Notes: generated by a model not told the origin, from the letters alone. A stretch of DNA of 13,644 nt from Nitrosospira sp. (GCA_030453055.1 JAKDLC010000024.1:1-13644); one strand, 5' to 3'; positions 1-10,939 are shown, counted from the first letter of the stretch. Translations and numbers: made by a program.

Positions 1-2387
1 TAGCAGTGGCTGATCCCCAACTCGTCCAGATACGGAACCAGCGCCGTCGCCTGCCGCAGATTGAAGTCGCGATTCATTTGCAGCCGGTAAGTCGCCCTGG
101 GAATCCATAATTTTACGCCCTCGGCGATCGCCTCTTCCGCCGCCATACCTTCAGCGGCCAGGCTCCCGGCGGCGCCGGGCGGATGCAAGGCCGGCCGCTC
201 CCGCCGCAGCGCATGTAACAACCCTTGCAGCCAGGCGCTGCCGTGCCATTCTTCCAGATTGAGCGGCATCTTGAGCCGCCAGCAAGGGTAGGCCGGCGCC
301 ACCGTGCCCGGCAGGTTCGGCGGCTCGCGTACGCCGAAACCATCCTCCATCTGCACCAGCAGCAGTCTGGACGGCGCCCGCGCCAGATACGTGTACACCG
401 CCGCGGCCAGCTCCGCCGTCATCTCGGGAAAATCGACCTGGTGCAGGCCGCTGCCCGGCGGCAGTACGCCTTCGCCCTCCAGCGCCACCAGTAACTGGGC
501 ACGGTCCGCGGCGCGCTCGACGATCTGCCGGTTCCGGCTCTCGTCATCGGGGAACAGATGCCGCTGTTCGCGCAGGTCAATGTCCATTCCCTGCCAGAAC
601 CCGGCCAGGGTCGGCAGATCATGCGTGGTAACGGCGGCTGCGGCGTTCACCGGATACTCTCGCGGCGGTTTCAGCCGGCCGTCGTCTCGTCTCTCGAAAT
701 ACAACAACCGCGTCGACAGCACGTTCATGGGCTGCAGAGCTTGACGCACTTCGTCTGGCACCGTGCCCAGATCCTCGCCCACGACCAGGCAGCGGTTGCG
801 CTGACTCTCCAGGGCGAGAATTCCCAGCATGTCCTCGAACGGGTAGCGCACGTAGGCGCCTTCCGCGGCGGGCAGGCCGCGCACGACCCAGAACAGGCGG
901 CGCAGCCCCATGATGTGGTCTTGCCGCAGCGCTCCGAAATCGCGCATGTTGGCGCGCAAGAGCTCGATGAAAGGCGCGTAGGCCGCGGTGGTCAGTCGAT
1001 GGGGTATCCAGGGCGGCAGGCCCCAGTCCTGCCCGAGAAGATTGAAGTCGTCCGGCGGCGCGCCGGCGCTTGCGCCCAGCGCAAAGAGTTCGCGCCGCGT
1101 CCAGGTGGCGCCGCCGCCTTCCGCCACGCCGATCGCCAGATCCAGCATCACGCCGATGCCGAGGCCCGCCTCCGACGCCCGTGCGCCGGCGGCGCCCAGC
1201 TGTCTGAAAGCCTGCCACTGGAGGTATTCGAAGTATTCCACCCGGTCCGGGTGGGCGTCGCGGAATGCCGCCACCTCCGGTGCGTGTTGATCGCGGTAGG
1301 GTTGCGGCCATGCCGGCCAGCCCCACACGGTACTGTCCTGCGCGCGGAAATATTCCTGCAGCGCCTCGAACAGCGCCTGTTTGCGCAGACTCTCGCCGTG
1401 TTCGGCCTGAAAGGCGCGGAAGGCCCGCGCCTCGGCAGTGTGGTGGGTCAAGTGACGGCTGCGGAAATGCCGGTACAGGCACTCGACGACTTTCGATTTC
1501 ACCTCCGCGACACCGCGGTAGTCCACCTGCTCCGTCGCGCGAAGCGCCCGCAGTTGCGCCTGGAACGGTGGCGCCAGCACCATCGCGCGCGCCTCCTCGC
1601 ACTCGGCAAAATCGGGAATGGCCTCGATGTCGAGGTATAGCGTATTGAACCAGGCGCGGCTGGAGGGGCTGTACGGGCTTGCATGTTCCGGCGCGTCCGG
1701 AAATAGCGCATGGAGCGGATTGAGCAGCAGCGCGCTGGCACCGGCTTCGGCGCAAAATTCGATCAGGCGGCGCAGGTCGCCGAAGTCGCCGACGCCATAG
1801 TTGTGTTCGGAGCGAATGCCGTAGAGCTGGACCGCGAAACCCCACACCCGCCCCTCGCCCTGAATCGCCGGTGGCTCGTAGCAGGCGGCGGGCGCGACGA
1901 TAAATGGCATCTCGCCGGTGGGGCCGCGCTGATCCGCGCGTTCGATCGAGAAGCGGTGATAGCCCGCCTCCACCGCAAGATCCAGCGCCAGTACCCGCCG
2001 CACGAAGTTTTCGCCGTCGAGGCGGTGCCGTTCCGTGTCTTCCAGCGCGGCGGGAACGAACTCACCCCGCTCCTCGGTGCCGGACTCCCGGCGCAGACAC
2101 CAGCGGTAGGCCAGCTGATCCTCGCTCGCCGGCAAAGCGATGGCGATGCGATGCGGCCGCGCCGGCTCGCGCACCACCTGTACCGGCGGCAGCGGCCGCT
2201 CCCATTTGCGCCGCTCGAAAGCTTGCAAGGACGTGGCCACCTCTTCTTCAGTGTTCGCCGCCACGCCCATGGCCGCGAGCAGGGCTCGCTTGGCGGCCTC
2301 GGAGGTGTGATGGGTATTGCCCCAGATATCGCTGTACCGGGGCAGCACGCCATAGCAATCGCACAATTGGTCAAGCGGATCGCTCAT
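1..2387 (-). CDS. malQ: MalQ-TreY fusion: 4-alpha-glucanotransferase / malto-oligosyltrehalose synthase (partial, runs off left edge)
   Basis: 795 codons are visible from ATG 2387-2385; the C-terminus is outside the window. Residues 1-180 are an N-terminal region with no family I can name. From W182 (WGFAVQLYGIRSEHNYG) to about 710 it is a GH77 amylomaltase, which transfers maltodextrin segments between chains. The GH77 triad is visible: nucleophile D490 in LRQDHIMGL, acid/base E538 in GEDLGTVP, and D590 in THDLPTLAGFW, with spacing typical of the family. From about residue 762 the protein becomes ATYRLQMN...ATALVPYLDELGISHCY, the N-terminal beta-strand and helix of TreY (GH13_26), which isomerises the terminal alpha-1,4 bond of maltodextrins to alpha-1,1. 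There is no stop between the domains; an Ala/Glu-rich linker (about 710-760) joins them. The start overlaps the treZ stop as ATGA, implying translational coupling. Only about 34 TreY residues are seen, so integrity of that domain is unknown. Confidence 0.93.
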   Translation of the reverse strand, partial: MSDPLDQLCDCYGVLPRYSDIWGNTHHTSEAAKRALLAAMGVAANTEEEVATSLQAFERRKWERPLPPVQVVREPARPHRIAIALPASEDQLAYRWCLRRESGTEERGEFVPAALEDTERHRLDGENFVRRVLALDLAVEAGYHRFSIERADQRGPTGEMPFIVAPAACYEPPAIQGEGRVWGFAVQLYGIRSEHNYGVGDFGDLRRLIEFCAEAGASALLLNPLHALFPDAPEHASPYSPSSRAWFNTLYLDIEAIPDFAECEEARAMVLAPPFQAQLRALRATEQVDYRGVAEVKSKVVECLYRHFRSRHLTHHTAEARAFRAFQAEHGESLRKQALFEALQEYFRAQDSTVWGWPAWPQPYRDQHAPEVAAFRDAHPDRVEYFEYLQWQAFRQLGAAGARASEAGLGIGVMLDLAIGVAEGGGATWTRRELFALGASAGAPPDDFNLLGQDWGLPPWIPHRLTTAAYAPFIELLRANMRDFGALRQDHIMGLRRLFWVVRGLPAAEGAYVRYPFEDMLGILALESQRNRCLVVGEDLGTVPDEVRQALQPMNVLSTRLLYFERRDDGRLKPPREYPVNAAAAVTTHDLPTLAGFWQGMDIDLREQRHLFPDDESRNRQIVERAADRAQLLVALEGEGVLPPGSGLHQVDFPEMTAELAAAVYTYLARAPSRLLLVQMEDGFGVREPPNLPGTVAPAYPCWRLKMPLNLEEWHGSAWLQGLLHALRRERPALHPPGAAGSLAAEGMAAEEAIAEGVKLWIPRATYRLQMNRDFNLRQATALVPYLDELGISHC

Positions 2388-4288
2388 GTATTTTCTTCCT
2401 CAATTTCGAGCGTCCATACCACGGACCATGGACCGAGCATGCCTTTTGCTGCGTCCGCTGACGAGGCAAAAACCGTCTGTCCGGCCGGCGCGGCTGCGCG
2501 AATTTCCTCCTTCGAAACATTCGCCAGCAGCCGCAGCGTCGAACCGTCACCCAGACGCCACTGCACCAGCAAGCCGCCTGGCGCGAACACTTCGTATTTC
2601 GCCGCATGTCCCCCGATGCCGCGCAGGCGCGGCACAATGCTTTCTCGCCGCAGTTGCAACAGATCGCGGTAATAGGTCAGCCAGCCCGCGTGCGCCTCGT
2701 CCTCGAGCGAATCCCAGTCGAGTTTTGAGGCGAGGAAGGACTCTGCCGTATTCGGGTCCGGTATGGCTGCCTGCATCGCCGGATCGGCGAAGCGCGCAAA
2801 TCGGGCAAATTCACGCCGCCGGCCCTGCGTTACCGCTTCGCGCAGTTCACTGCCGAAGTCGCAGAAGAACCGGAAAGGCGACCTGGCGGCGAATTCCTCG
2901 CCCATGAACAGCATGGGAATGCCTGGAGCCAGCAGATAGATGGCCGCGGCCGCGCGTACCGCGGCCTCCGGCGCGATATCCGTGATGCGCTCGCCGAAGG
3001 CGCGGTTGCCCACTTGATCGTGACATTGCAGGAAAGACACGAAGGCTTGCGGCGGCAGGTGCGCGCTCGCCGCGCCGCGCACTGTATTGTCGCGATAGGC
3101 GGACACTTCCCCCTGGTAGGCAAATCCTTCCGCCAGGCAGCGCCCGAGGTGGCGGATCGGCGTGTCGGCGTAGTCCGCGTAATATCCATCCGTCTCACCG
3201 GTGGCGAGAACGTGCAGCGCATGGTGAATGTCGTCATTCCATTGGGCATCGTATTGAGTGACATGCGGGGTGACATGCGGGGCGTCGTACCGGGCGACGG
3301 AGGGACCGCGACCGAGGTAGCGCGCCTCGTTGGCGTCGTTCTCCAGAATCAGGTGCACGTGACGTTCGCGGCCGATACTCGCATGCACGCGCTCCGCCAG
3401 TTCGATGAGAATGTGCGGCTCGGAGTCGTCGACGATCGCATGCACGGCATCCAGGCGCAGGCCGTCGAAGTGATACTCGTGCAGCCAGTATAATGCATTG
3501 TGGATAAAGAACCCGCGTACGTCCCGGCTGCCCGGTCCATCGAAATTGATCGCCGCACCCCATGGGGTGTGGTGACGTTCGGTAAAGAACTTTTTTGCGT
3601 AAACGTGGAGATAATTCCCCTCCGGCCCGAAGTGGTTGTAGACCACGTCCAGGAGCACCATCAGGCCCTTCGCATGCGCGGCCTGAATCAATGCCTTCAG
3701 GTCGTCCGGGCGGCCGTAGCGGCTGTCCGGCGCAAAGGGCAGCACGCCGTCATAGCCCCAACTGCGCGCACCCGGAAAATCCGCTACCGGCATCAGCTCG
3801 ATCGCGGTCACGCCGAGTGCCGCCAGATAGTCCAGCCGGGCCATCACCCCGGCGAAGGTTCCCTCCGGCGAGAACGTGCCTACGTGCAGCTCATAGATCA
3901 CGGCTTCTTCCCATGGACGCCCGTGCCACGCCGCGTCCCGCCAGCCGAAGCTCGCCGGATCGATTACCTCGCTTGCGCCGTGCACATCGTCCGGGTTGAA
4001 GCGCGAGGCCGGATCCGGCACGCGCAGGCCATCGTTCACCTCGAAGCGATAGCGCGTCCCCGCGTGGGCATCGGATACGATGCGTTCGAACCAGCCGTCG
4101 CCGCACGCATCCATGGGCAGCACCCGCTCGCGCTGTCCCGGTTCGCGCGCCATCTCGTGCTGGGCGACGCACAGCGCCACGCGTTCGCAGCCGGGCGCCC
4201 ACAGGCGAAAGCGCACGCCCCGTTCCGTGATCTGCGCCCCGAAAGGCATGTCATGCCGTCGTGCAAGCAAGCCCGTTTCGATGTTCAC
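2384..4288 (-). CDS. treZ: Malto-oligosyltrehalose trehalohydrolase (TreZ)
   Basis: This GH13_10 enzyme hydrolyses maltooligosyl-trehalose made by TreY, releasing free trehalose in the cytoplasm. The 634 residues are near the usual family length. An N-terminal E-set/CBM48-like domain (FGAQITERGVRFRLWAPGCERV, about 16-110) precedes the barrel. Barrel motifs are VIYELHVGTFSPEGTF, SWGYDGVLPFAPDSRYG and VVYNHFGPEGNY. Catalytic residues are nucleophile D280 in [12 protein letters not shown], acid E316 in LILENDANEARYL, and D424 in QCHDQVGNRAFGE. The frame opens with GTG 4288-4286, 3 bases after the treS stop. An ATG at 4249 (MPFGAQ) is an equally plausible start that matches typical family N-termini; neither has a strong ribosome binding site, so coupling to treS is likely. 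The stop overlaps the malQ-treY start. A small in-frame PHVT-PHVT duplication lies at residues 337-344. Confidence 0.96.
   Translation of the reverse strand: MNIETGLLARRHDMPFGAQITERGVRFRLWAPGCERVALCVAQHEMAREPGQRERVLPMDACGDGWFERIVSDAHAGTRYRFEVNDGLRVPDPASRFNPDDVHGASEVIDPASFGWRDAAWHGRPWEEAVIYELHVGTFSPEGTFAGVMARLDYLAALGVTAIELMPVADFPGARSWGYDGVLPFAPDSRYGRPDDLKALIQAAHAKGLMVLLDVVYNHFGPEGNYLHVYAKKFFTERHHTPWGAAINFDGPGSRDVRGFFIHNALYWLHEYHFDGLRLDAVHAIVDDSEPHILIELAERVHASIGRERHVHLILENDANEARYLGRGPSVARYDAPHVTPHVTQYDAQWNDDIHHALHVLATGETDGYYADYADTPIRHLGRCLAEGFAYQGEVSAYRDNTVRGAASAHLPPQAFVSFLQCHDQVGNRAFGERITDIAPEAAVRAAAAIYLLAPGIPMLFMGEEFAARSPFRFFCDFGSELREAVTQGRRREFARFARFADPAMQAAIPDPNTAESFLASKLDWDSLEDEAHAGWLTYYRDLLQLRRESIVPRLRGIGGHAAKYEVFAPGGLLVQWRLGDGSTLRLLANVSKEEIRAAAPAGQTVFASSADAAKGMLGPWSVVWTLEIEEENT
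3259..3282. repeat. 12-bp tandem duplication inside treZ
   Basis: The unit TGACATGCGGGG occurs twice head to tail. On the minus strand it encodes PHVT-PHVT, just before the QYDAQWNDD segment. The frame is kept, so it adds four residues to the catalytic domain without disrupting the gene. Confidence 0.85.
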
Positions 4289-4291
4289 CGC

Positions 4292-7774
<3,483 letters not shown>

Positions 7775-7851
7775 GGCGCGTGGGTACACCCTCTGCAAAC
7801 GGTCGGGAGCAGGGGGTCGGTTTATATGGAGAACCACTGTTTCGGCTTCGG

Positions 7852-8400
7852 TCAAGCGTGCTTCTTTACCCAGGCCACATAGCGGTCCATCCATTTTTGC
7901 AGGAATTCCCTGCTGCCGACGCCGACATTTCCGGCCTCGTCGAACAACCCCTCCCTGACCTGGATGAATGCTTCGGGCTGGCCAAGCGTCGGCACGTCCA
8001 GGTACGCGAGAACGTTACGCAAATGCTGTTGCGCTACGGCCGTGCCCGTGGCGCCGATCGAGACGCCCAGCACACCGGCGGGCTTGCCTGCCCAGGCATT
8101 TTGTCCGTAAGGGCGGGAGGCGTGATCGATGGCGTTCTTGAGCACGCCGGGCATCGAACGATTGTACTCGGGCGTGACAAACAGGAGGCCCTGCGAGGCG
8201 GTGATTTCGCTTTTCAGCCGCTTGACGGGCTCGGCCGGGTTTTCGTCGTCGTCCTGATTGTAGAGCGGCAAGTCGCTGATTTGCAACTGCTTGAAGGAAA
8301 ATTCGGGTGGCGCCAGCTTTACAACGGCGCCAGCCAGCTGGCGGTTGAATGAATCGCGGCGAAGGCTGCCGGCTACTACGGCGATTTGATATTGGCTCAT
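7852..8400 (-). CDS. NADPH-dependent FMN reductase / flavodoxin-fold oxidoreductase
   Basis: The 182-residue protein fits the NADPH-dependent FMN reductase (ChrR/azoreductase-like) family, which uses NAD(P)H to reduce FMN, quinones or other acceptors. Visible signatures are [18 protein letters not shown] (residues 6-23), whose GSLR loop binds the FMN phosphate; [26 protein letters not shown] (72-97), the flavin/dimer motif; and [20 protein letters not shown]. The start at 8400 is chosen because GGAG lies about 6 bases upstream and the fold begins at once; the frame continues open to 8451 with no similarity. The treS start lies 77 bases downstream on the same strand, so co-transcription is possible but not shown. 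The physiological acceptor cannot be told from sequence. Confidence 0.92.
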   Translation of the reverse strand: MSQYQIAVVAGSLRRDSFNRQLAGAVVKLAPPEFSFKQLQISDLPLYNQDDDENPAEPVKRLKSEITASQGLLFVTPEYNRSMPGVLKNAIDHASRPYGQNAWAGKPAGVLGVSIGATGTAVAQQHLRNVLAYLDVPTLGQPEAFIQVREGLFDEAGNVGVGSREFLQKWMDRYVAWVKKHA

Positions 8401-8534
8401 GTCGATCTCCGGTAAAGCGGCGGATGAGTGTGGTGGCGCAGACCGTTGCACAGCTGCGAAGCAAGGGTTCGCCGCGACCCCGCCGTTTATACGGGCTTGG
8501 GCGTTCTTATTCGGGCAGAGGCAAAAGACGTTAT

Positions 8535-8588
8535 CTCATTCCCGGCAATCTGCCGGGAATGAGCATTCTATCTCATTCCGGGAATGAG
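8535..8588. repeat. Paired ATTCC/GGAAT inverted repeats
   Basis: 8535-8563 is a perfect hairpin with 13-bp arms (CTCATTCCCGGCA and its complement) around ATC. Nine bases away, 8572-8588 is a second palindrome (CTCATTCC-G-GGAATGAG) with the same outer arms. The shared CTCATTCC core resembles the palindrome inside treS-mak, so these are probably REP-like elements. No T-run follows, so an intrinsic terminator is unlikely. Confidence 0.8.
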
Positions 8589-8708
8589 CTAGCTGTTCGC
8601 ATGGAAAATACGCACTGTCCGGAAGTCTATCTGTACGGTAACGTACACTGAAAGATCGCGGGAGCCGGTTTTCCGGGCGTAAACGTGGCCGGGCGGGAAA
8701 AATAAGGA

Positions 8709-8720
8709 CCGGATATCCGG
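8709..8720. promoter_or_regulatory. 12-bp perfect palindrome upstream of parD (possible operator)
   Basis: CCGGATATCCGG is a perfect palindrome 63 bases before the parD start. ParD-type antitoxins usually autoregulate by binding palindromes in their promoters, so this is a candidate operator. The functional assignment is inference only. Confidence 0.35.
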
Positions 8721-8783
8721 ACGCACGAGCCGGGCAGTATGATAAAGTATGACTTTTTAGGCCTCTACTTTGAGGAGATCAAC

Positions 8784-9071
8784 ATGGCAGAACTTGAGCG
8801 TCTGACTATTACTATGCCAGGTGAACTGGCCGCAGTGGTCAAAGCCGCCGTGGCGGAGGGCAATTATGCTTCCACCAGCGAAGTCGTGCGCGAAGCGTTG
8901 CGTGACTGGAAGATCAAGCGCGCGATTCAACACGAGGAAATCACAGCGCTCAAGGCCGATATCGACAAAGGGCTGGCCGATGTTGCGGCAGGCCGGCTGC
9001 GTGAATTCAATGCCGACCGGATCATTGAACGAGGGAGAAAGTTATTGGCCGCACGCAAACCTTCCGCCTGA
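8784..9071 (+). CDS. parD: ParD-like (CopG/RHH) antitoxin
   Basis: 95 residues. The N-terminal LERLTITMPGELAAVVKAAVAEGNYASTSEVVREALRDW (about 5-42) is the ribbon-helix-helix DNA-binding domain of the ParD/CC2985 antitoxin family. The charged, helical C-terminal half is where such proteins wrap their toxin. The start at 8784 is preceded by GAGGAGATCAAC, a strong ribosome binding site. An in-frame ATG at 8739 lacks one and adds a non-homologous leader. The gene overlaps the 5' end of the decayed parE fragment, the usual antitoxin-first order. Since that toxin is broken, the antitoxin may now be an orphan that still represses its own promoter or cross-neutralises another ParE. Confidence 0.9.
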   Translation: MAELERLTITMPGELAAVVKAAVAEGNYASTSEVVREALRDWKIKRAIQHEEITALKADIDKGLADVAAGRLREFNADRIIERGRKLLAARKPSA

Positions 9072-9244
9072 CGGACGCGGCTGAGGCCGACCTTGCCGAG
9101 ATATGGACGTATATTGTAAGCGAGGCATCGGAGCCCGTAGCCACACGTTTTCTCTCAGCCATGGAGCATGCATTTCAGGCGTTGTTGGATACGCCCCTCA
9201 GCTCGCCATTCCAAAAATGGGTGCGTTTAAACAAACGACAGTAA
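9044..9244 (+). pseudogene. parE: Decayed ParE-like toxin (start codon lost, C-terminus missing)
   Basis: In the frame offset from parD, residues read IGRTQTFRLTDAAEADLAEIWTYIVSEASEPVATRFLSAMEHAF..., clearly a ParE/RelE-superfamily toxin N-terminus. Two defects are visible. First, no ATG/GTG/TTG is available: a TGA lies 18 bases upstream of ATT 9044, and a good ribosome binding site (GAGGGAG, 9031-9037) sits 6 bases before that ATT, so the ancestral ATG may have mutated to ATT. Second, similarity ends near ...LLDTPL (about 9197) and 14 unrelated residues run to TAA 9242-9244, giving 66 residues instead of about 95-100. The C-terminal strands with the conserved Arg/Tyr residues are absent, so an active toxin is unlikely. 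Confidence 0.8.
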
Positions 9245-9388
9245 AGTTGCATAGGATTTGAGTGCATGGGGTAGAACAAGCAATCGTTTCAAGCAGTCCA
9301 AAAGATCGTCCCGATTGTGGCCGTATTGCTCAACAAGTTGGTTCAGCCGGCAGTCAATGTCAGGATCAAGCTGGAGTGTGATTTCCAT
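9227..9388 (-). CDS. Small ribbon-helix-helix-like ORF
   Basis: A 53-residue frame starts at ATG 9388 with a good ribosome binding site (GGAG 8 bases upstream). The beginning, MEITLQLDPDIDCRLNQL, then VEQYGHNRDDLLDCLKRLL, has the strand-helix-helix pattern of RHH antitoxin DNA-binding domains. The C-terminal tail VLPHALKSYATLLSFV is hydrophobic and unlike an antitoxin's toxin-binding arm. It converges on and overlaps the 3' end of the parE fragment by 18 bases. It may be a truncated antitoxin whose 3' end and parE's 3' end were joined by a deletion. Family membership is inferred from pattern only. Confidence 0.55.
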   Translation of the reverse strand: MEITLQLDPDIDCRLNQLVEQYGHNRDDLLDCLKRLLVLPHALKSYATLLSFV

Positions 9389-9561
9389 GGTAGTTTCTCC
9401 ATTGGGACGAGCTCGATGAAGATATTTCGGTCGCGGGGCTCCTGGCCGGGCGCGGCGATTCTACAGGCTTCACAAAGATCGCTGCCTCATTGAACGCGAG
9501 CAGCAATCGTTAAACCGTGCAATGCTGCCGGGCTCGCTGCCGGGTCCGCCTGAAAAGCTTT

Positions 9562-9583
9562 GATGGAATATATACGTTCCATC
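9562..9583. promoter_or_regulatory. Inverted repeat upstream of the HAF gene (candidate operator)
   Basis: GATGGAA (9562-9568), an 8-base AT-rich spacer and TTCCATC (9577-9583) form a perfect 7-bp-arm inverted repeat, 105-126 bases before the HAF start codon. Size and spacing suit a dimeric regulator site just upstream of a promoter. The rest of 9389-9687 shows no gene. Confidence 0.4.
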
Positions 9584-9611
9584 CTACCCAGCGGAAAAAT
9601 CAAAAGTACTA

Positions 9612-9640
9612 TTTACTTTGTATCGTGACCGGAGTATAGG
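9612..9640 (+). promoter_or_regulatory. Possible sigma-70 promoter for the HAF gene
   Basis: TTTACT (9612-9617) and TATAGG (9635-9640) are separated by exactly 17 bases and lie 48 bases before ATG 9688. Both hexamers deviate from consensus, so this is only a candidate. Confidence 0.35.
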
Positions 9641-9687
9641 GGTGGGGTGATGAGACTATCCTGACTCTCTTTTAGGAGCGCCCTGCC

Positions 9688-10872
9688 ATGAAACGATGTG
9701 CATCTTTGGAAACCCGCGGTTTAATCCTGATCCTTGGGGCAGTTCTTGGCGTAAGCGCAGGTTTTGGATCTCCGGCCTTTGCTCGGGCCTATGCGTATGA
9801 TCCAGTTATTGTGAACCCTGACGGCGAGGTGACGTACCTCGGCACTTTGGGTGGGCCTAACACCTACGCCTACGGCATCAATGATTCCGGACAGGTGGTG
9901 GGGGTAAGTAGCATCGGGGACGATACTTCCCACGCCTTCATAACCGGCCCTAATGGCATGGGGATGATCGATCTCGGCACGCTCGGTGGAGTTAGCAGCG
10001 GAGCCACCGGCATCAACGATTCCGGACAGGTCGTGGGATACAGTTACCAGGGAGGTGTCCACGCCTTCATCACCGGTCCCGATGGCATGGGGATGACTGA
10101 TCTTGGCACGCTCGGCGGAAATGAAAGCCTCGCCTACGGCATCAACAATTCCGGACAGGTAGTAGGACGCAGTGATACTGCAGACGGTCCTGGGCACGCC
10201 TTCATAACCGGCCCTAATGGCATGGGGATGACTGATCTTGGCACGCTCGGCGGAAATGAAAGCCTCGCCTACGGCATCAACAATTCCGGACAGGTAGTAG
10301 GACGCAGTGATACTGCAGACGGTCCGTGGTGGCACGCCTTCATAACCGGCCCTAATGGCATGGGGATGACTGATCTCGGCACGCTGGGTGGAATTTTCAG
10401 CGAAGCCTACGGCATCAACGATTCCGGACAGGTGGTGGGAGTATCTTCCACGAAAGAACTTGATCGGCATGGAAACTACTCATCTGCACACGCCTTCATA
10501 ACCGGCCCCAATAGCATCGGGATGACCGACCTTGGCACGCTCGGTGGAGATTACAGCGCAGCCTACGGCATCAACGATTCCGGGCAGGTGATGGGATACA
10601 GTACCACCGCAGCGGGTTCTCTGCACGCCTTCATTACCGGCCCCAATGGCCTAGGAATGACCGATCTTAATTCGATTGCGGATATGCCCAATGGGTTCTT
10701 TCTGAGCAGTTCTGCCGAGATCCGCACATATGGGATCAACAACCTGGGACAGGTAATCACCACTGTGGTCCCCGAGCCAGCCTCCTACGCCTTGATGCTG
10801 GCCGGGCTGGGTTTGGTTGGGCTCATGGCGCGGCGAAAGAGCGCGGCCGGCAATATCGTTGCGCGCAGTTGA
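9688..10872 (+). CDS. HAF-repeat secreted protein with PEP-CTERM sorting signal
   Basis: 394 residues, preceded by AGGAG 8 bases before ATG. Residues 1-33 are a Sec signal peptide (basic MKR..., hydrophobic LILILGAVLGVSAGF, likely cleavage near SPAFA-RA). The body is a tandem array of HAF-type units with the pattern LGTLGG....AYGINDSGQVVG.S....HAFITGPNGMGMTD. LGTLGG occurs six times and a seventh unit is degenerate. Such repeats probably fold as beta-propeller-like blades; the function is not established. The C-terminus VVPEPASYALMLAGLGLVGLMARRK (from 360) is the PEP-CTERM tripartite signal recognised by exosortase, directing the protein to the envelope or matrix. An 11-residue tail after ARR (KSAAGNIVARS) is longer than usual. 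No exosortase gene is in the window; none is required nearby. Confidence 0.93.
   Translation: MKRCASLETRGLILILGAVLGVSAGFGSPAFARAYAYDPVIVNPDGEVTYLGTLGGPNTYAYGINDSGQVVGVSSIGDDTSHAFITGPNGMGMIDLGTLGGVSSGATGINDSGQVVGYSYQGGVHAFITGPDGMGMTDLGTLGGNESLAYGINNSGQVVGRSDTADGPGHAFITGPNGMGMTDLGTLGGNESLAYGINNSGQVVGRSDTADGPWWHAFITGPNGMGMTDLGTLGGIFSEAYGINDSGQVVGVSSTKELDRHGNYSSAHAFITGPNSIGMTDLGTLGGDYSAAYGINDSGQVMGYSTTAAGSLHAFITGPNGLGMTDLNSIADMPNGFFLSSSAEIRTYGINNLGQVITTVVPEPASYALMLAGLGLVGLMARRKSAAGNIVARS
10083..10325 (+). repeat. Nearly identical tandem HAF units (135-bp period)
   Basis: Bases 10083-10190 and 10218-10325 are identical over 108 bp at an offset of 135 bp (45 codons). Both encode the GMTDLGTLGGNESLAYGI...SDTADGP block. 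The other units in the gene differ at many third positions, so this pair is the newest duplication. Confidence 0.9.
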
Positions 10873-10939
10873 AGTTGCCGGAAATTTGGGAAGCAAGACC
10901 ATTCCCATTCTTGTGGCGCAATGCGCGTAGACGGCTCTT

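Larger units (their letters stand above)
8401..8783. other. Divergent intergenic region between the FMN reductase and parD
   Basis: I see no convincing gene in these 383 bases: short open frames here lack ribosome binding sites and family resemblance. It does hold several inverted repeats (listed separately). It must also contain the start signals for both divergent genes. A TATGAT hexamer at 8738-8743 could be a -10 box for parD, but no good -35 lies 17 bases upstream. Confidence 0.6.

Noticed and set aside
619..1845. Long open frames on both strands within the malQ-treY region (for example 558-1640 plus and 619-1845 minus in another frame)
   Set aside because: They are Arg/Ala/Pro-rich shadow frames of a high-GC gene; the frame from ATG 2387 carries all GH77 motifs and runs unbroken.
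7775..7894. Upstream extension of treS-mak to 7894 (40 extra residues)
   Set aside because: The added residues have no family resemblance and overlap the 3' end of the FMN reductase gene; homology starts immediately after ATG 7774.
8535..8563. Intrinsic terminator for flanking genes
   Set aside because: The hairpin is strong but no T-run follows on either strand, and it lies upstream of both divergent genes.
8739..8783. Earlier ATG for parD at 8739
   Set aside because: No ribosome binding site, and a leader without similarity; GAGGAG just before 8784 marks the real start.
9721..10470. 249-residue repeated minus-strand frame opposite the HAF gene
   Set aside because: Its repeats are only the reverse reading of the HAF units; the plus-strand protein has signal peptide, HAF motifs and PEP-CTERM tail.
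9840..10660. CRISPR-like periodic repeats
   Set aside because: The period follows codons of the HAF units (about 45 residues), with no short constant repeat and variable spacers.
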